Source of the DNA: Torreya grandis
Taxonomy: Eukaryota > Streptophyta > Pinopsida > Cupressales > Taxaceae
Length of the DNA stretch: 64,000 nucleotides
NCBI GenBank assembly: GCA_037957365.1
Contig: JARHVA010001425.1
Coordinates: 2,486,501-2,550,500, forward strand
Reading direction: 5' to 3'
Below, one piece after another: positions 10,881 through 22,690 of the stretch (its first letter is position 1; every line of letters starts with the position of its first letter). The notes beneath the pieces were generated by a model. It made no database searches, was not told where the DNA came from, and saw nothing but the letters and a program-made list of their open reading frames with translations. The translations under genes were made by a program, and so were the position numbers.

Positions 10881-11390
10881 GTTGATTGATGCTAGTAATC
10901 TTATACATATAAATTTGCATATCCATTTTTTGAGAAAATGTTTTTCATAGTATAGATAAGTTTGATGAAAAAAATATAGGTTACATATGATACATGGACA
11001 TATGTGTTTGACATTTCTTACACCCATAGGAAACATTTCTACATTGAAAGAATCATTATACTAAGGGAATATTCATTTATTTTTTAGGTTGTGTCTTTTT
11101 ATACTGGTTAATTTAACATATTATAATGTTATACATGACTTTTTTTTATTCATACTTTTTAGAGTGTTATTTATTATGGATATTTTTCTTTGTTATAATA
11201 GATAATGACATTGATTAATTATGTAGAATAAAATTGTTTGCTTTGTGCATGCTTGATATTGATAATTTACACATTGCTTGATCATTGATGTATGTTATAC
11301 TAAGATTTGTGTGGGTAAATTTATTTTGTATTATCATGACATGTTTCAAAGGAAATTCTAGTCCATGTTATGGCCATGTCATTTCCATGT
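10881..11390. other. Unassigned AT-rich sequence
   Basis: Nothing recognised. Confidence 0.5.
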
Positions 11391-11634
<244 letters not shown>

Positions 11635-13289
11635 TACATGTATGACATATAGACTAACTTGAGTGTTACTCCTATGCTTGGTGTCATGATTTATATAATA
11701 GATATTTATATAATGTGTGTTTCCATAATTTTTACCATATATATAATATAAATATTATTATTACATGTTTAACTAATATATCTACTTGACAATAATACTT
11801 GTATGTGTATTACCTTGGGTTACATGTTTCATACATGCTTAAATGACCAAAATATTTATAAGATGGCATATATTATATTATTTTTATAAAAAATTTACAT
11901 GATCACATTTTTTATATAATCCATGATGTGCATGACTCTATATTTTGAAATGAATGATTCATATGATTCATCCCTCATATCAAAGGGGGAATACAAGGAG
12001 ATTATTTTAGATATTCAATCCATGAAAGATAGACATTTACAATTTTTAAATTGATTATTTAATTTATATGTATTATATTGAGAACATTGATACATATTGG
12101 GGCATTGAAAAATATTTTGAGGAACAATTAATACATTTCATGACATTTTGATAGATAGATGTGGACATTCTATATCACATTGAGGTACAAATGTACCATA
12201 ATCACAAACACTTTTATATTTTAGATATTAAGTATTTATGGGTAACAATAGTACTATTTGATCACTCTAGGTCTATATCCATCTACATAGGTTTATTTTC
12301 ACATATGAACCTATTTTAGGGTTCCAATTTTACATAAAAAAAGTTTTGGGGTTCTAAATTTACATATGAACCTAATTTTGAGGTTGAAATATTTAATATG
12401 GTATCCATGGTAGTGTGGTTGAGGTTATTATACCACTCAAATTATAACACTCTTTATTTAGTGGTAGATGGTAATTTAAAATCCTTAACTCATGGTTCAA
12501 TAGTCACATCTCCTTGGGCATGATCACCCCATGATATTCTCCAAAAAAAATTAACAAGTGGCAGCTTGGTTCACATACCATCAAGTATATTCATTCATTA
12601 GATTTTAAATTTAAATTTTTGAAATAATATATATTATTTTAAAAAATTATGAGAATACATTTATATATATATGTTTTCTTGAAAGTTTCACATAGATAAA
12701 ATGGGGCATTCTGGTCATACATGTCAACACCAACCACAATTATCACAAGTAGCAAAATTATTCTTTTGTCCTTTTAATTAAAGATTTTTAATAATATATT
12801 TAAATAAGGACATCCATTTACACATAAATTTGGTATTAGGTAAATTAAAACCATCAATTTTGAATATTTTGACATACTTGAACATTGTGCATACATTTTA
12901 CTATTGAACACACTTTCTCTTTATTTATCTACCCATTTAATGTCTTAGAAAACTATATTTTATAGATACAACTATTTAGGATCAAATTAGTCTATACATT
13001 AAGTAATTATTATTAGAGATTTGTCAATGATATCATGGTGATGTCATGAAGGTGTCTTGATGAGTAGATTAAGTGCCTTATTATCCTAAGTGACAATGAC
13101 AAAGTTTGTAATGTACTTGTCCTAGTATGCTTGAAGGATGTTTGGTTGATATTCATTTTTGGCATGCTTTGAGATGATTAAGGATGAGTCTAAAGAATTG
13201 ATCATGTGTAATGATTCATATATATGGTCAAGGATGATTAGAGAGGTTGTGTACATGATTTAAATTCATCCAGTTCATCATAGTTTTCA
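11635..13289. other. Unassigned AT-rich sequence
   Basis: No gene recognised. A short phrase (ACATATGAACCTA followed by GGGTTC) occurs twice between about 12295 and 12385, a minor local duplication. Confidence 0.45.
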
Positions 13290-14110
13290 TCTAGACATTT
13301 TGGGTCAAAAGGCAGAGAATCTAAGTAGGTAGTTTGATGACATCATTATTACCATGTGTGGATGAGTCATGGGGAGTTGGTCATATGGTTGTGATCAAAT
13401 TAGTCCTTAGTTTCTATGTGATAAGTCTCAAATCATGTTATGAAGCTTAATCAAATATATGTGGGTGTAAAGTTGGGTTCTCAAGAATTTTGATAGTTTT
13501 TTCTATGTTTAAATAGAGCCGAATAAGCATGTTGATGATATCAGCATTCACATGCATGGAGGTGTCAAGAAAAAATGATCCTATGGTTTTGTTTAATATT
13601 GTGACTAACTTATATGCACTAAATCTCAAATCATGTGACTAAGAACATCAAAGGATATACAATTGTAAATTTGGGATCCCAAGTAGTTTGACATTATTTT
13701 CCCATACTTTGCCAAATTTGCATGAGGCAAGAAAGAGTTGAGTAAGCATTCTGGTGATGATATTTGTCATACATGTGGGCATTTAATAATAATATGATCA
13801 TATGGGTTTATTTATTTTTGAGCCTAGTTGATTTGTGCTAAATTTTAGATCATGCGCTAAAGAGCATCAAAAGATATGCATGTAAAAAGTTGGCCTTCTA
13901 GGTAACTCTTGACATTATTGGCTCTATGGTAGAAAAATCTAAGTGAGTAGATTAATAGTGTTATATGTCACACATGAAAACAATTAAATATCATTTTTTC
14001 ACATGGTTGGATTCATGCATGTGAGGAGATCATATATTCTAAATTTGAGATCATGTGAGTGAGCGAGGTAAAAGTTATTAACATTCAAAGTTGGCTTCTA
14101 ACAAAGATTG
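13290..14110. repeat. Degenerate tandem array, period about 200-219 bp
   Basis: A marker phrase (AAATYTNAGATCATGTGACTAAG...GTAAAGTTGG-like) recurs with its ATCATG at 13432, 13630, 13849 and 14050, spacings of 198, 219 and 201 bp. Around each copy the same order of phrases is seen: the ATCATG marker, then AAAGTTGG...TCTAAG, then TTGACATTATT-like, then GTGATGATAT...CACATG. Four diverged copies are visible, possibly with a partial fifth to the left. No coding domain is present. Confidence 0.6.
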
Positions 14111-14869
14111 CAATGGTCCCCATAGTCTATTTTGCAAAAATTAAAGATCAAGACCAAATAAATATCCAATGGTTCATGATAAATTGTATAGTTTTGATCT
14201 AATGGTGCATGATGAGAGGGATGGTAATAAGTACACATTGTTTAATAGTAAAGTGCTCAGAAGGCATGTGAGGGTGCCAAGTATCATGATCTTGGGGGTT
14301 TTGAGAAAGATCGAATGATGAGCACTACATGTCAAAGTCCTGAGTGATTCAAAAAAAAATATGGTGTGTGTTGATTCAATATTTCAATATTTCATGAGAT
14401 GAGGTTAAATTTTATATGTTTAACTATTATCATTTACATTTGAATATTTGAATTTAACAAAGGGAAACACCAGTCTATGGTTTTTGGACCATATTTTTTG
14501 ATCTAGGATAATTCTTTTCATGGTGTAAAATTAAAAGTAGAAGAGGAATCTAAGTTACATATGGAAATATAAATTTTAATCTATGAATGTATGTACATAC
14601 AAAGATATTGAGCTCTAAATTTGACAATGTTTAATTATGTTTTGCAAGTAACTCAAGAAGGGTAATTGAGCTCATTCTGATGTTGTTTCAACATATATTG
14701 ATGAATTAGATATATCGGAGTGTTTTAGACTCAAAAATTATTATTTGTGTTCATTATTAATTTTTAACCAATCGTATGAAGTATGAATAAAGGATTAAAA
14801 ATTTATTGTGTGTTCACTCATAATGATTGTGTGTACATAGAGTTGTTTCAGCAAATTATGCTTAAGAAA
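14111..14869. other. Unassigned AT-rich sequence
   Basis: Nothing recognised. Confidence 0.5.
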
Positions 14870-15897
14870 GAGGGTACTATGATGGTTTTTAGCACTGAAA
14901 GAGGACCTATAGATAATTTTTAATGGGTTTATGCATTTATAAAGTGTTCTTATGTTTTATTTTTCTTTTATAAGTATCAAAGAGCTGAATGGGTCTCTGT
15001 AGGAACTGAAATGTAACTTAGGCCTATTTGAAAGTAGATTGTGCTTAAGTGTGACCCATGTAAGATTCCTTAAGCATGAAGTCATGTGTTTTGGATGACA
15101 AGGAAATATTTTTTAATTGATAATTAATGAATACTCTAGATATAGTGAAACAAAATGTGTTACTTTCTAAACTTTTGAGAATATTAGTGTAAGGTGTATG
15201 TGAGAGTTATGGAATGAAGGAGAGGTAGAGTGCCTAGTTGATGAATTGATGAGTAGAGTAGATTTATGATTATATGTATGACCTATAGGTCATATTTATG
15301 ATTTTATAAAAGGGATATTTCAGTTTGAGGATATTTGAAGAGGTCTGAGTGTGTATATGAGGATAATTTGAGTGAAGAAAGAGAGAGATTATGGCACACC
15401 TATATGAGAGACCTATTTAAGATAGAGAGAGAGTTTGTGTAGGGGTTATACAAATAGAGATCCATCATTAGGTGTTGAAGACATCAGTTCTAAGGTGGAG
15501 GTATTCAAAGGAGGGTCTAAAAGAATTGATCTTCCTTAGGAGAAGTTACTCCTTTTGAAATAGGTGTTTCACTAAAGGCCTTTGGTCAGGAGGACATGAT
15601 CAAGGTTTATTGGTATAAAAGATTTTATCAGTCTCTTTTTTGTAATTTTTTATAAGATAATTAGTCCATTATGTTTCAATATTGAGAGTGGGTTTTATTT
15701 CCCATGAGGGTTTCCCATAAGAACTATGTGTTATGTGTTTGATATTATGTATGCATTGAATGAATGAGCTCTCTTGTTAATATTGTTTGATCAAGTTGAT
15801 ATTTTTTGTTTTTTTTATAGTTTTAAACGACTAAAATTTAAATTAAAATATCTAGGATCATTAATTTACCCCCCTCTCAACGATTGTACCTCTAACA
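14870..15897 (+). repeat. Probable solo or 3' LTR fragment (copia SIRE-like U5)
   Basis: The right part has the look of a plant copia LTR: a TATA-like GGTATAAAAGATT near 15612, then a TTTTATTTCCCATGAGGGTT phrase at about 15690-15710, and an end ACCCCCCTCTCAACG...CTCTAACA at about 15868-15897. No primer-binding site follows, so it would be a solo or 3' LTR. The left boundary is arbitrary because I could not find its TG start. It abuts element C's LTR terminus at 15898. Confidence 0.4.
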
Positions 15898-16449
15898 TGT
15901 ATGCCAAGACCATAATAAAATAGTGTTTAAAAATTTAAAATAAAACATACAAGTAATATTACGTCAAGATGAACCAAGACACAAAATTTTAGACACAATT
16001 TTTGAAGCGGGAAACTATCAAATGCATTAAAACCTAGGTTTTTACTAATAAGGCTTATTAACAACTATTCTCACAATACAATAATATAAGCAAGAATAAT
16101 AAAGAAGAGGAGAGAGCTTAAAGTGAAGAAGAGAGGTGGAGAGGGATATTTAAATTGATCAGTAGTAAGGATAAGGGAGTTACAAATAATCCCTTCATGA
16201 CCTTATAATGCCTTCTCCATGTGTGCCAAATGTTCCTATTCCACAAAAGGTGAGGGGAAGTGTTTTCCAAGTGTGGGGGTAGTTACATATGAAATTAAAT
16301 CCAAGAATACCTAAAAGAGGAAAAAATAGGTGTGACACCTCATGAAATCTAGATTTATGTGAATTAAAAATTCACATAAATAAATAAATAACCTACACAC
16401 CTAAAAACATAGGATAAAATATAACCCCATATGAAGGGTAATCCTTACA
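15898..16449 (-). repeat. 3' LTR of copia element C
   Basis: On the minus strand it runs from TGTAAGGATTACCC (16449) to TTGGCATACA (15898), about 552 bp with TG...CA ends. It is directly preceded by a polypurine tract on the minus strand (GGTTAAGGGGGAG, 16450-16462). A matching 5' LTR is not found at the other end of C. Confidence 0.65.
16354..16380. repeat. Perfect 12-bp inverted repeat with 3-nt loop
   Basis: TTTATGTGAATT (16354-16365) and AATTCACATAAA (16369-16380) are exact complements separated by AAA. It lies inside the C LTR. It could form a strong hairpin in the element's RNA, but no function is known to me. Confidence 0.85.
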
Positions 16450-16499
16450 CTCCCCCTTAACCTTTATTTGGGGTTTATAAAGAAACAAAGAGGGAGGAA

Positions 16500-16622
16500 A
16501 CATTACTAACTCTCCCATTTGATGATAAATTCCTTCAATCCTAACTTGTTACAAAACATTACAAATTTATATATACATAATGTCTTAGTGAAAATATCAG
16601 CCACTTGTTCTTGAGTAGGATA
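16500..16622 (-). pseudogene. C-terminal tail of element C pol (RNase H end)
   Basis: The minus strand reads PTQEQVADIFTK-L..., the highly conserved copia tail after RNase H, and ends at a stop about 40 bp upstream of the polypurine tract. The preceding RNase H sequence lies more than 10 kb away, at about 27062-27735. This is the other half of the same gene, separated by insertion of gypsy element E at 16622/16623. Confidence 0.8.
16618..16622. repeat. Target-site duplication of element E, left
   Basis: GGATA directly precedes the LTR start TGTTGTCC. AGATA follows the right LTR end CCAACA at 27062-27066. One transition separates the two. Confidence 0.65.
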
Positions 16623-16989
16623 TGTTGTCCTCCAAAAGTAGCAATCATTTTTGAGACAACATTTGAACTATTTTGGTCTTACAGACCAAAATTGTCTCTT
16701 CCATTTCCAAAATTTGTCCTAGACATTCAAATTCCTCATTTTCCAAGCTTCTCAAAAAATCTACGGACTCTACAGGATTGAATCTATGGACTCAGCATGA
16801 AGAGAAGTCTATGAACTGTGCAAGAAAAGGAAAATCTATGGACTCTATAGACATGTTCATTTATACAGGTTCAAAGACTTTTGCAAGCAATTTCAGTCAA
16901 AAGAATCAGTTTTCAACACTTAGTCATTCTCTGGGATTGGTTCAGAGCTTTGGTTCAGTTGAAAATTTCCATCAGTAAGCATCTGAGTG

Positions 16990-17660
16990 CAAAAAGAGAC
17001 TTGAACCATTAAACCATTGAACCACTTTGGTTCAAAGGTTCAATGGGTTCAAGGTTCAACAAGTTCAATGTCTTTGGCAAGAGTTAAGCACTTCATCAAG
17101 GTTCATCAGATTCCAAACACTTAACCAATTCAAGGTGGCTTGACCATTTAACCATTGAACCACTTTGGTTCAAAGGTTCAATGGGTTCAAAGTTCAATGG
17201 TGGGCTCAACCAAAGGAATGGTTCAATGGCTCAATTCAACCAAGCAGTTCAATGCTTTATTTCACTCAGGTGGTTCATTCCCTTTATTTCACTTAGGTGG
17301 TTCATTCCCTTTATTTCACTTAGGTGGTTCAACCAAGCGGTTTAATGCTTTATTTCACTCAGTTGGTTCATTCTTTTAGTTCATCCTTTAGTTCAACATC
17401 TCAAAGTTTAATAACAGGTTCAAAGAAATTTTCAAAGCTTTGTTTGAATCATTGAACCAAAACTTGGTTCAACATATTGGTTTAATGAAATGGTTCAACT
17501 GTTGGTTCAAAGGCAAGTTCATAATGTTTGGTTCAATGCTTAGTTCATTGGCTTGTTTCATCGAATTGAACTATCGGCTTGAACCATTAGCTTGAACCAT
17601 TTTTGGTTCAACCGATTGGTTCAATGTCTTGGTTCAATAGAATGTTTCATCACCAAAGTT
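16990..17660 (+). repeat. GGTTCAA/TTGAACC-rich array in E 5' LTR
   Basis: The hexamer GGTTCA or its complement TGAACC occurs roughly thirty times here by eye, often as facing pairs such as TTGAACCACTTTGGTTCAA. The same array is present in the 3' LTR at about 24655-25260. Open frames seen here are by-products of the repeat. Confidence 0.85.
17268..17335 (+). repeat. 27-bp tandem repeat inside the E 5' LTR
   Basis: Units start AGGTGGTTCATTCC at 17268 and 17295, with a third, partial unit at 17322 (period 27). The 3' LTR has only one such unit, so the expansion happened after insertion or differed in the source copy. Confidence 0.8.
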
Positions 17661-18399
17661 TAAAGGGGTAGTTCAATGTAGAAGGAAACTTCTCAAAGGA
17701 CAAGTACCCTTGCAGAGGAAACTTAATCAATAAAAGCACCCTTTGGAAGGGTCATTTTTCAAGGAAGCCGAAAGGTAATTCTTTCATATTTATTTAAGGC
17801 ATTTAAAATTGGCTAAGGCATAATTATTTTTGATTTTTGTCTAAAGGAATTCCTTCAAACAAAAATCCTAAAAGAAAAATCTGAACACCAGTCAAAGACT
17901 TTGCGAAACAAATTTTCCCTAGGCAAATTGTCCATGAGACAAATGTCTATGGAAATTACCCATGGGAGAAAACACCCAAGAATTTTAATGAAGGATAATT
18001 TATGGGAGACTCAAATAGAAAGCTCGAGGATTTGTCCATGGGAACTGCCAAGGCAAAGGGTTGTCGAAGGACCCCGAAGGGCAAGTGCCCTTGCGGGGGA
18101 CTCTCAATGGCCAAGTAAAGGGCTCTTTCCAACCCATTAAAGGATCATTTCTTATGACCCAAAAGGGCAAAGCCAAAATCTGAAAGAGGACCAAGGGGTG
18201 ATGTACCCGAAGACATCAAATTCAAGATAGTGAATAAGCCATTGAGAGCACACTGACGGGCATGTCAACGTCAATTTTAAAGTCCATGAAATAGCCATTG
18301 ATCCTTTGAATTTACAGACCCAAATTCATTCACAAAATTCAAGACCAAGACCCTGTGTTTGAGCTGGTATAGCAAAGTGATTTTGATCTATTTCCTTCA

Positions 18400-19305
18400 C
18401 CATCTTGTCTCCAATGAACCAAGAGCTTAACTCCTACTGAAGCTAGATCTCCATTACCAAACGAAGTATCTACTTTTATTGTTGATAAATCTATGTCTAT
18501 AATTACCCCTTTGAGATTTATTATCCCTCCTTTTCAAAATCTTATAATGGTAGTTCAAGGCCTTTGGGGTAATGCTTCTGGTCCTCTCAATCTTACTCCT
18601 CTACATGAGCTTCCATGTAGTTCTAGGAAGAATTTCTCTAAATTTTATAGTGATGGGAAAGTTCATCCTGATGAACATATTGTAGCATTCAGTATAGCTT
18701 GTGGATTAATCAGAGTAGAATTTGAAGATGTAGTAGTCAGGATTTTTGCTGAAACACTACAAGGTGCTACTACAGATTGGTTTTACCATCTACAGGCTTA
18801 GTCTGTGACTGATTAGAATACTCCTAAAGCTAAGTTTGAACCCAGATTCAGACCTATAGAAGATGCACATACACTTCTGGCTCAACTTACATAGATGAAG
18901 AAAGAGCCTCATGAGCTTGTGAGAGACTTCATAGCTAAATTTGACAAATTAAGAAATAGAATCCCTATAATTTATAAACCTACAGCTGAGAATCTCAAAT
19001 GCTTTTTCATTAATTCTCAGCTATCTGAAGTCAGTTTCCACTTGAGACATGCTGGTCAAATAGATCTCGTTGTAACTCAACTTTTGGCCACTGAAGTAGA
19101 AGATGATCTCATCTTAGTAGGGAAGATAAGAAGATATCCAAATAGAAATAGAGCTTCATCATCTTCTAAATTTACATCTTCAAGCACCATAGATCTAATG
19201 GTGCAGAAATTAGCAAATGAGTTGCTTGCTCTCAAAAAGCAAATGGCTCAAGGAATGTCTTTTGCTTCTACATATAGAAGGACATTCCCAAATCAGTCAT
19301 ATTAG
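18400..19305 (+). pseudogene. gag of gypsy element E (broken)
   Basis: The frame around 18493-19305 reads a gypsy-type gag (retrotrans_gag-like): hydrophobic N-part, F-YSDGKVHPDEHIVAF, a W-[FY]-[YH]-L phrase near 18780, then EPHELVRDFIAKFDKL and a Ser-rich tail. In-frame stops occur at 18799, 18814 and 18892. No intact zinc knuckle is visible between gag and the next block. The true start is unknown because the leader is deleted; an ATG at 18493 opens the longest piece. Confidence 0.75.
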
Positions 19306-19395
19306 GGAAATGTTGTCAGGAACTAAGGGCAACAAAATCACCTTCCTCCCCCATAAGGAAAACTTGCCCTGGAAGCTCCTCCAACCAATTTAGCA

Positions 19396-20574
19396 ATGGG
19401 ATACCTTGAAGTAGAATTAGAGTTTTCTTTTCAGCCTAAATTGAATAAAGAAAATGATGTTGATATCATTGAAGACAATCAAGAAGAATTAGTTAGTAAC
19501 TCCCACATTGGTTTCCTAAATTACAAGGATGAACCCAAAAGTAAAGGAGAAGCTTCAGATGGATCATATGCAGTGTTTACCAAATCCAATAACCAATCAG
19601 TCCAACAAGCTGATAAAGAGAAGACAGAGGAACAACCTCAACCAGCAATCATAATTGCTAAACGTGGAACCACACTACCTTTTCAATCAAAGGATCTGGT
19701 CATCACTCAAAAGTTAAATACATCCATTTTGCCTTCACCTTCTACTCCCAATTCACAAACTAGCCCACCTCCCATCCCTCTTAAAACTCAAAAAGTTGAA
19801 GTACCTTTCTCTGTACCTAGTTTAATTCAGCCATTTGACATAATTGATCATATCAAAAATACAAAAATACATATGTCTAAATTTGAATACTTACAATCCA
19901 ATCTAGATCAATTGAATAAGTTGGTTCAATATGTTAAAAATCAAACCATCCCTGCAAGACAAAAAGCTAAAGAAATAATTCATGATTCTCCAAAGAATAC
20001 ACATATTCCAAATAATCTGGTCATTACTCCTCCAACTGCTCTTGGAAAAATAGAACCCTTTTATATTTCCTTGTTAATCAATGGCCACAAATTGAGTAAT
20101 TGTATTATAGACTCAGGCACATCTGACAATGTCATGCCTACTAAAGTCACTGAGTCTCTTGGTCTCACACTAACCAAGATGTTTGGGAGATGTTTCTCCA
20201 TGCAGAACAAGCAAGTACCATTGTTGGGGCAAATCAAAGATGCCCAATTTGCATTCATAGCCTTTCCAGATAAGAGGATTAAGATGACTATCTTGGTGGC
20301 TGACGTCCTATCATCTTATGACATTTTGCTTGGATGAAATTTCTACAAGAATGTGAGAGGAGAACTGAACATGGACCTATCTGAGGCAAGTATCCCTATC
20401 CAAGGCATGATAAAGAGATTACTCCCTAAAAAGGAAGCAAAGTATGTAGTCACCCAGATGTTAGCCCCTAAAGCTCAAATCCTTTTTGAATCTATAGGTA
20501 TGGGTAACTAATTTCTATATACAGATGAAGAAGGGCCCTCCATCTCTAATGAAGAAAATTCTAAAGAAAAGTCA
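19396..20574 (+). pseudogene. Spacer and aspartic protease of element E
   Basis: An open frame of 313 codons (19396-20337) has an acidic, low-complexity first half followed by a retropepsin-like domain: IIDSGTS with the catalytic Asp at 20110-20112, and the flap/strand end DILLG at the close. The stop directly after DILLG (TGA at 20335-20337) looks like a mutated TGG or CGA, because the same frame then continues NFYKNVRGEL and links to the extra RNase H at about 20575. Confidence 0.8.
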
Positions 20575-21099
20575 GTGTTTGATGAAATTTGGACTCTAGA
20601 ATTTGATGGTAGCTATTCCTCTACTGGTTCGGGAGCTGGGATTATCTTGATATCTCCTCAAGGAGATATGTTTCCTTCCTCCTATAAATTACAATTCAAC
20701 AAAACTAACAATACAGTTGAGTATGAATCTCTTTTGTTGGGCATGAAGGCTGCTCAAGAAAGAGGCATCAATTTTCTTCATGTCAAAGGAGATGCTGAAT
20801 TAGTGGTCTGTCAAGTGAGAAATCTATATCAGACCAAGAATGAGAGGTTACACCATTACCACAACTTGGTTTGGAATCAAATTGAAAGCTTTGATGCTTT
20901 CAACATTTTTGCCATACCCAAAGAATCTAATGATAGAGCTGATGCACTTACTATTTCAGGAACTCTCTTAGTTCCTCATTCATATTTCAAAGAAGACAAG
21001 TATACCATTGAGTTGGTCTATAGACCAAGTGTTCCTAACAATGCTAATCATTGGCAAATATTTAATGATGATCATCAAATCATTGCTTTCCTAGAATGA
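20575..21099 (+). pseudogene. Extra (archaeal/plant-type) RNase H domain of element E, upstream of RT
   Basis: This is a 174-codon open stretch with all four catalytic acids of an RVT_3-type RNase H: Asp in LEFDGSYSSTGSGAG, Glu in NTVEYESLLLG, Asp in KGDAELVVCQV and Asp in NDRADAL. Such a second RNase H is characteristic of Tat-like plant gypsy elements. In well-known members (Ogre, Retand) it lies between the gypsy RNase H and integrase, whereas here it lies between protease and RT. I recall other plant elements with this upstream order, so it is probably a lineage trait. The region is followed by a 240-bp linker to RT. Confidence 0.85.
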
Positions 21100-22690
21100 A
21101 AAGACAATTTTGCACAACTGTATTTTGAAGGTAGTGAATCTCAAAAGTCTAAATCTATTTTTGAATCTAGTTCAGATATGAATGAAGAATTCGTATAGTT
21201 GAAAGGAAACAAATTTCCCAAAGGCCTGGTTTCTCTTGAAAAGCTATTTGACAAACATGATAGATTCATTAAACAATAGCAAATAGATTCAAGTTTCTCT
21301 CAGGGATTTAACCAAGTAAATCTGACCAATAAAGAAAATCCCAAGATGGTCAACATTGGTAAGTGTTGCACCCCTAAAGAAAGATTCAAGTTCACCTCTT
21401 TGCTTCGTCAATACATTGATGTCTTAGCATAATCTTATGAAGACCTAAAGTCTCTTAGACCTGATGAAATCTACCATCACATTCCTCTCAAGGCTGATTC
21501 AATGCCCTACAAGCAAAAATCCAGAAAATATAATCCAAAAATTTTAGGTACTATTATGTCTGAGATATAAAAAATGTTAAATGCTAGAATCATCTTTCCA
21601 ATCCATCATTCTACATGGATTGTGAACATAGTGCCTATAAGGAAGAAAAATGGCAAAATTTGCATTTGTGTAGATTTCAAGAATCTGAATCAGTCATATT
21701 TGAAAGATAATTACCCTCTGCCAATCATGGATTAAGTGCTTCAAATAGTAACAGGGTTAGAGATGTTATCAATGCTAGATGGCTTCTTAGGTTATAATCA
21801 AGTTGAGGTTGGTGAAGCTTTCCAACACAAGACTGCATTCACCACACCTTAGGGTACATTTGCATATAAAAGAATACCTTTTGGCTTAATAAATGCTGGT
21901 GATACCTTTTAGAGAGCTATGGACATGGCCTTCAAAGATGAGACTGGCAAATTCATAGTGGTATATCTTGATGACTTAATGGTCTTTTCAAAGCGTCGAT
22001 CTAATCATGTACGCCACTTACAACAAGTGCTATAGCATTGCCACTAGAATGGTATTTCCTTGAATCCTAAGAAGTTTATTTTTGGAGTAATAGAGGGGAA
22101 ACTCCTTGGACACATTATGTCCAAAGAAGTCATAAAAATTGACTCAGATAGAATCAAGTCTATTCAAGAGCTGAATTTTCCTATAAGTAAAAATGATGTT
22201 CACTCTTTCTTTGAAAAAGTGAATTTCTTATGAAGATTCATCCCTAAATTTGCTGAGAAGAAAAGACACATTATAAACATGATGAAAGGGAAGACTACCT
22301 TCAGCTAGACTAAAAAAGGCAAATCAACATTTCAAGATATCAAGACTGCCATTGCTCATGCCCCTACCTTGGTTTGTCCATATTACCATAGAGATTTCAC
22401 CATATACAGCTATGCATCTAAACACACTCTTTCAGTGATTCTTGTTCAACAAGACAAGGAAGGTATGGAATCCCCCATATCTTTCATGAGTTGTCCACTC
22501 AAAACCCATGAAATGAAGTATTCAAATATAGAGAAGCACACCTATGTGTTGGTAAAAGTAGTCAAACATTTTTTCTTCTATATTCTAAATTCACATACTA
22601 CTACCTTAGTTCCTGACACTATAGTCAAGTCTATATTAACTCAGTAGGAGTTTGGCCCAAAGAGAGGTAATTATATTACAAAGATCTAAG
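21100..22690 (+). pseudogene. Reverse transcriptase and gypsy RNase H of element E
   Basis: RT runs from about 21440 to 22100 with conserved blocks: KKNGKICICVDFKNLN, an A-x-x-TPxGTF-like phrase, PFGLINAGDTF and YLDD at 21964-21975. The connection and gypsy RNase H follow to about 22660. The position that usually holds the first catalytic Asp (YxDAS) reads YSYAS, so this RNase H lacks the residue; the preserved surroundings suggest inherited loss rather than decay. Stops include 21430, 21568, 21733, 21850, 21910, 22033, 22231 and 22306, mostly TAG or TAA/TGA at former Gln or Trp codons. Confidence 0.88.

Larger units (their letters stand above)
16623..18350 (+). repeat. 5' LTR of element E, right part deleted
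   Basis: It aligns from TGTTGTCCTCCAAAAG to AAGACCAAGA with 24302-26013 of the 3' LTR. The counterpart of 26014-27061 (1,048 bp) and the primer-binding site are absent; after 18350 the sequence jumps to CCCTGTGTTTGAG and then to gag. The deletion therefore removed the LTR end, the leader and perhaps the gag start. Confidence 0.85.

Noticed and set aside
12440..12520. Possible tRNA-like segment (GGTAGATGG...GGTTCAA)
   Set aside because: No acceptor, D, anticodon or T stems can be paired in the right order.
16673..17379. Open frames of 101 and 74 codons at the start of element E
   Set aside because: They are inside the 5' LTR, are produced by the GGTTCAA and 27-bp repeats, and contain no recognisable domain.
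16990..17660. CRISPR-like array because of the regular short repeats
   Set aside because: Spacing is irregular, the repeats are very short and overlap in both orientations, and the sequence is plant LTR DNA.
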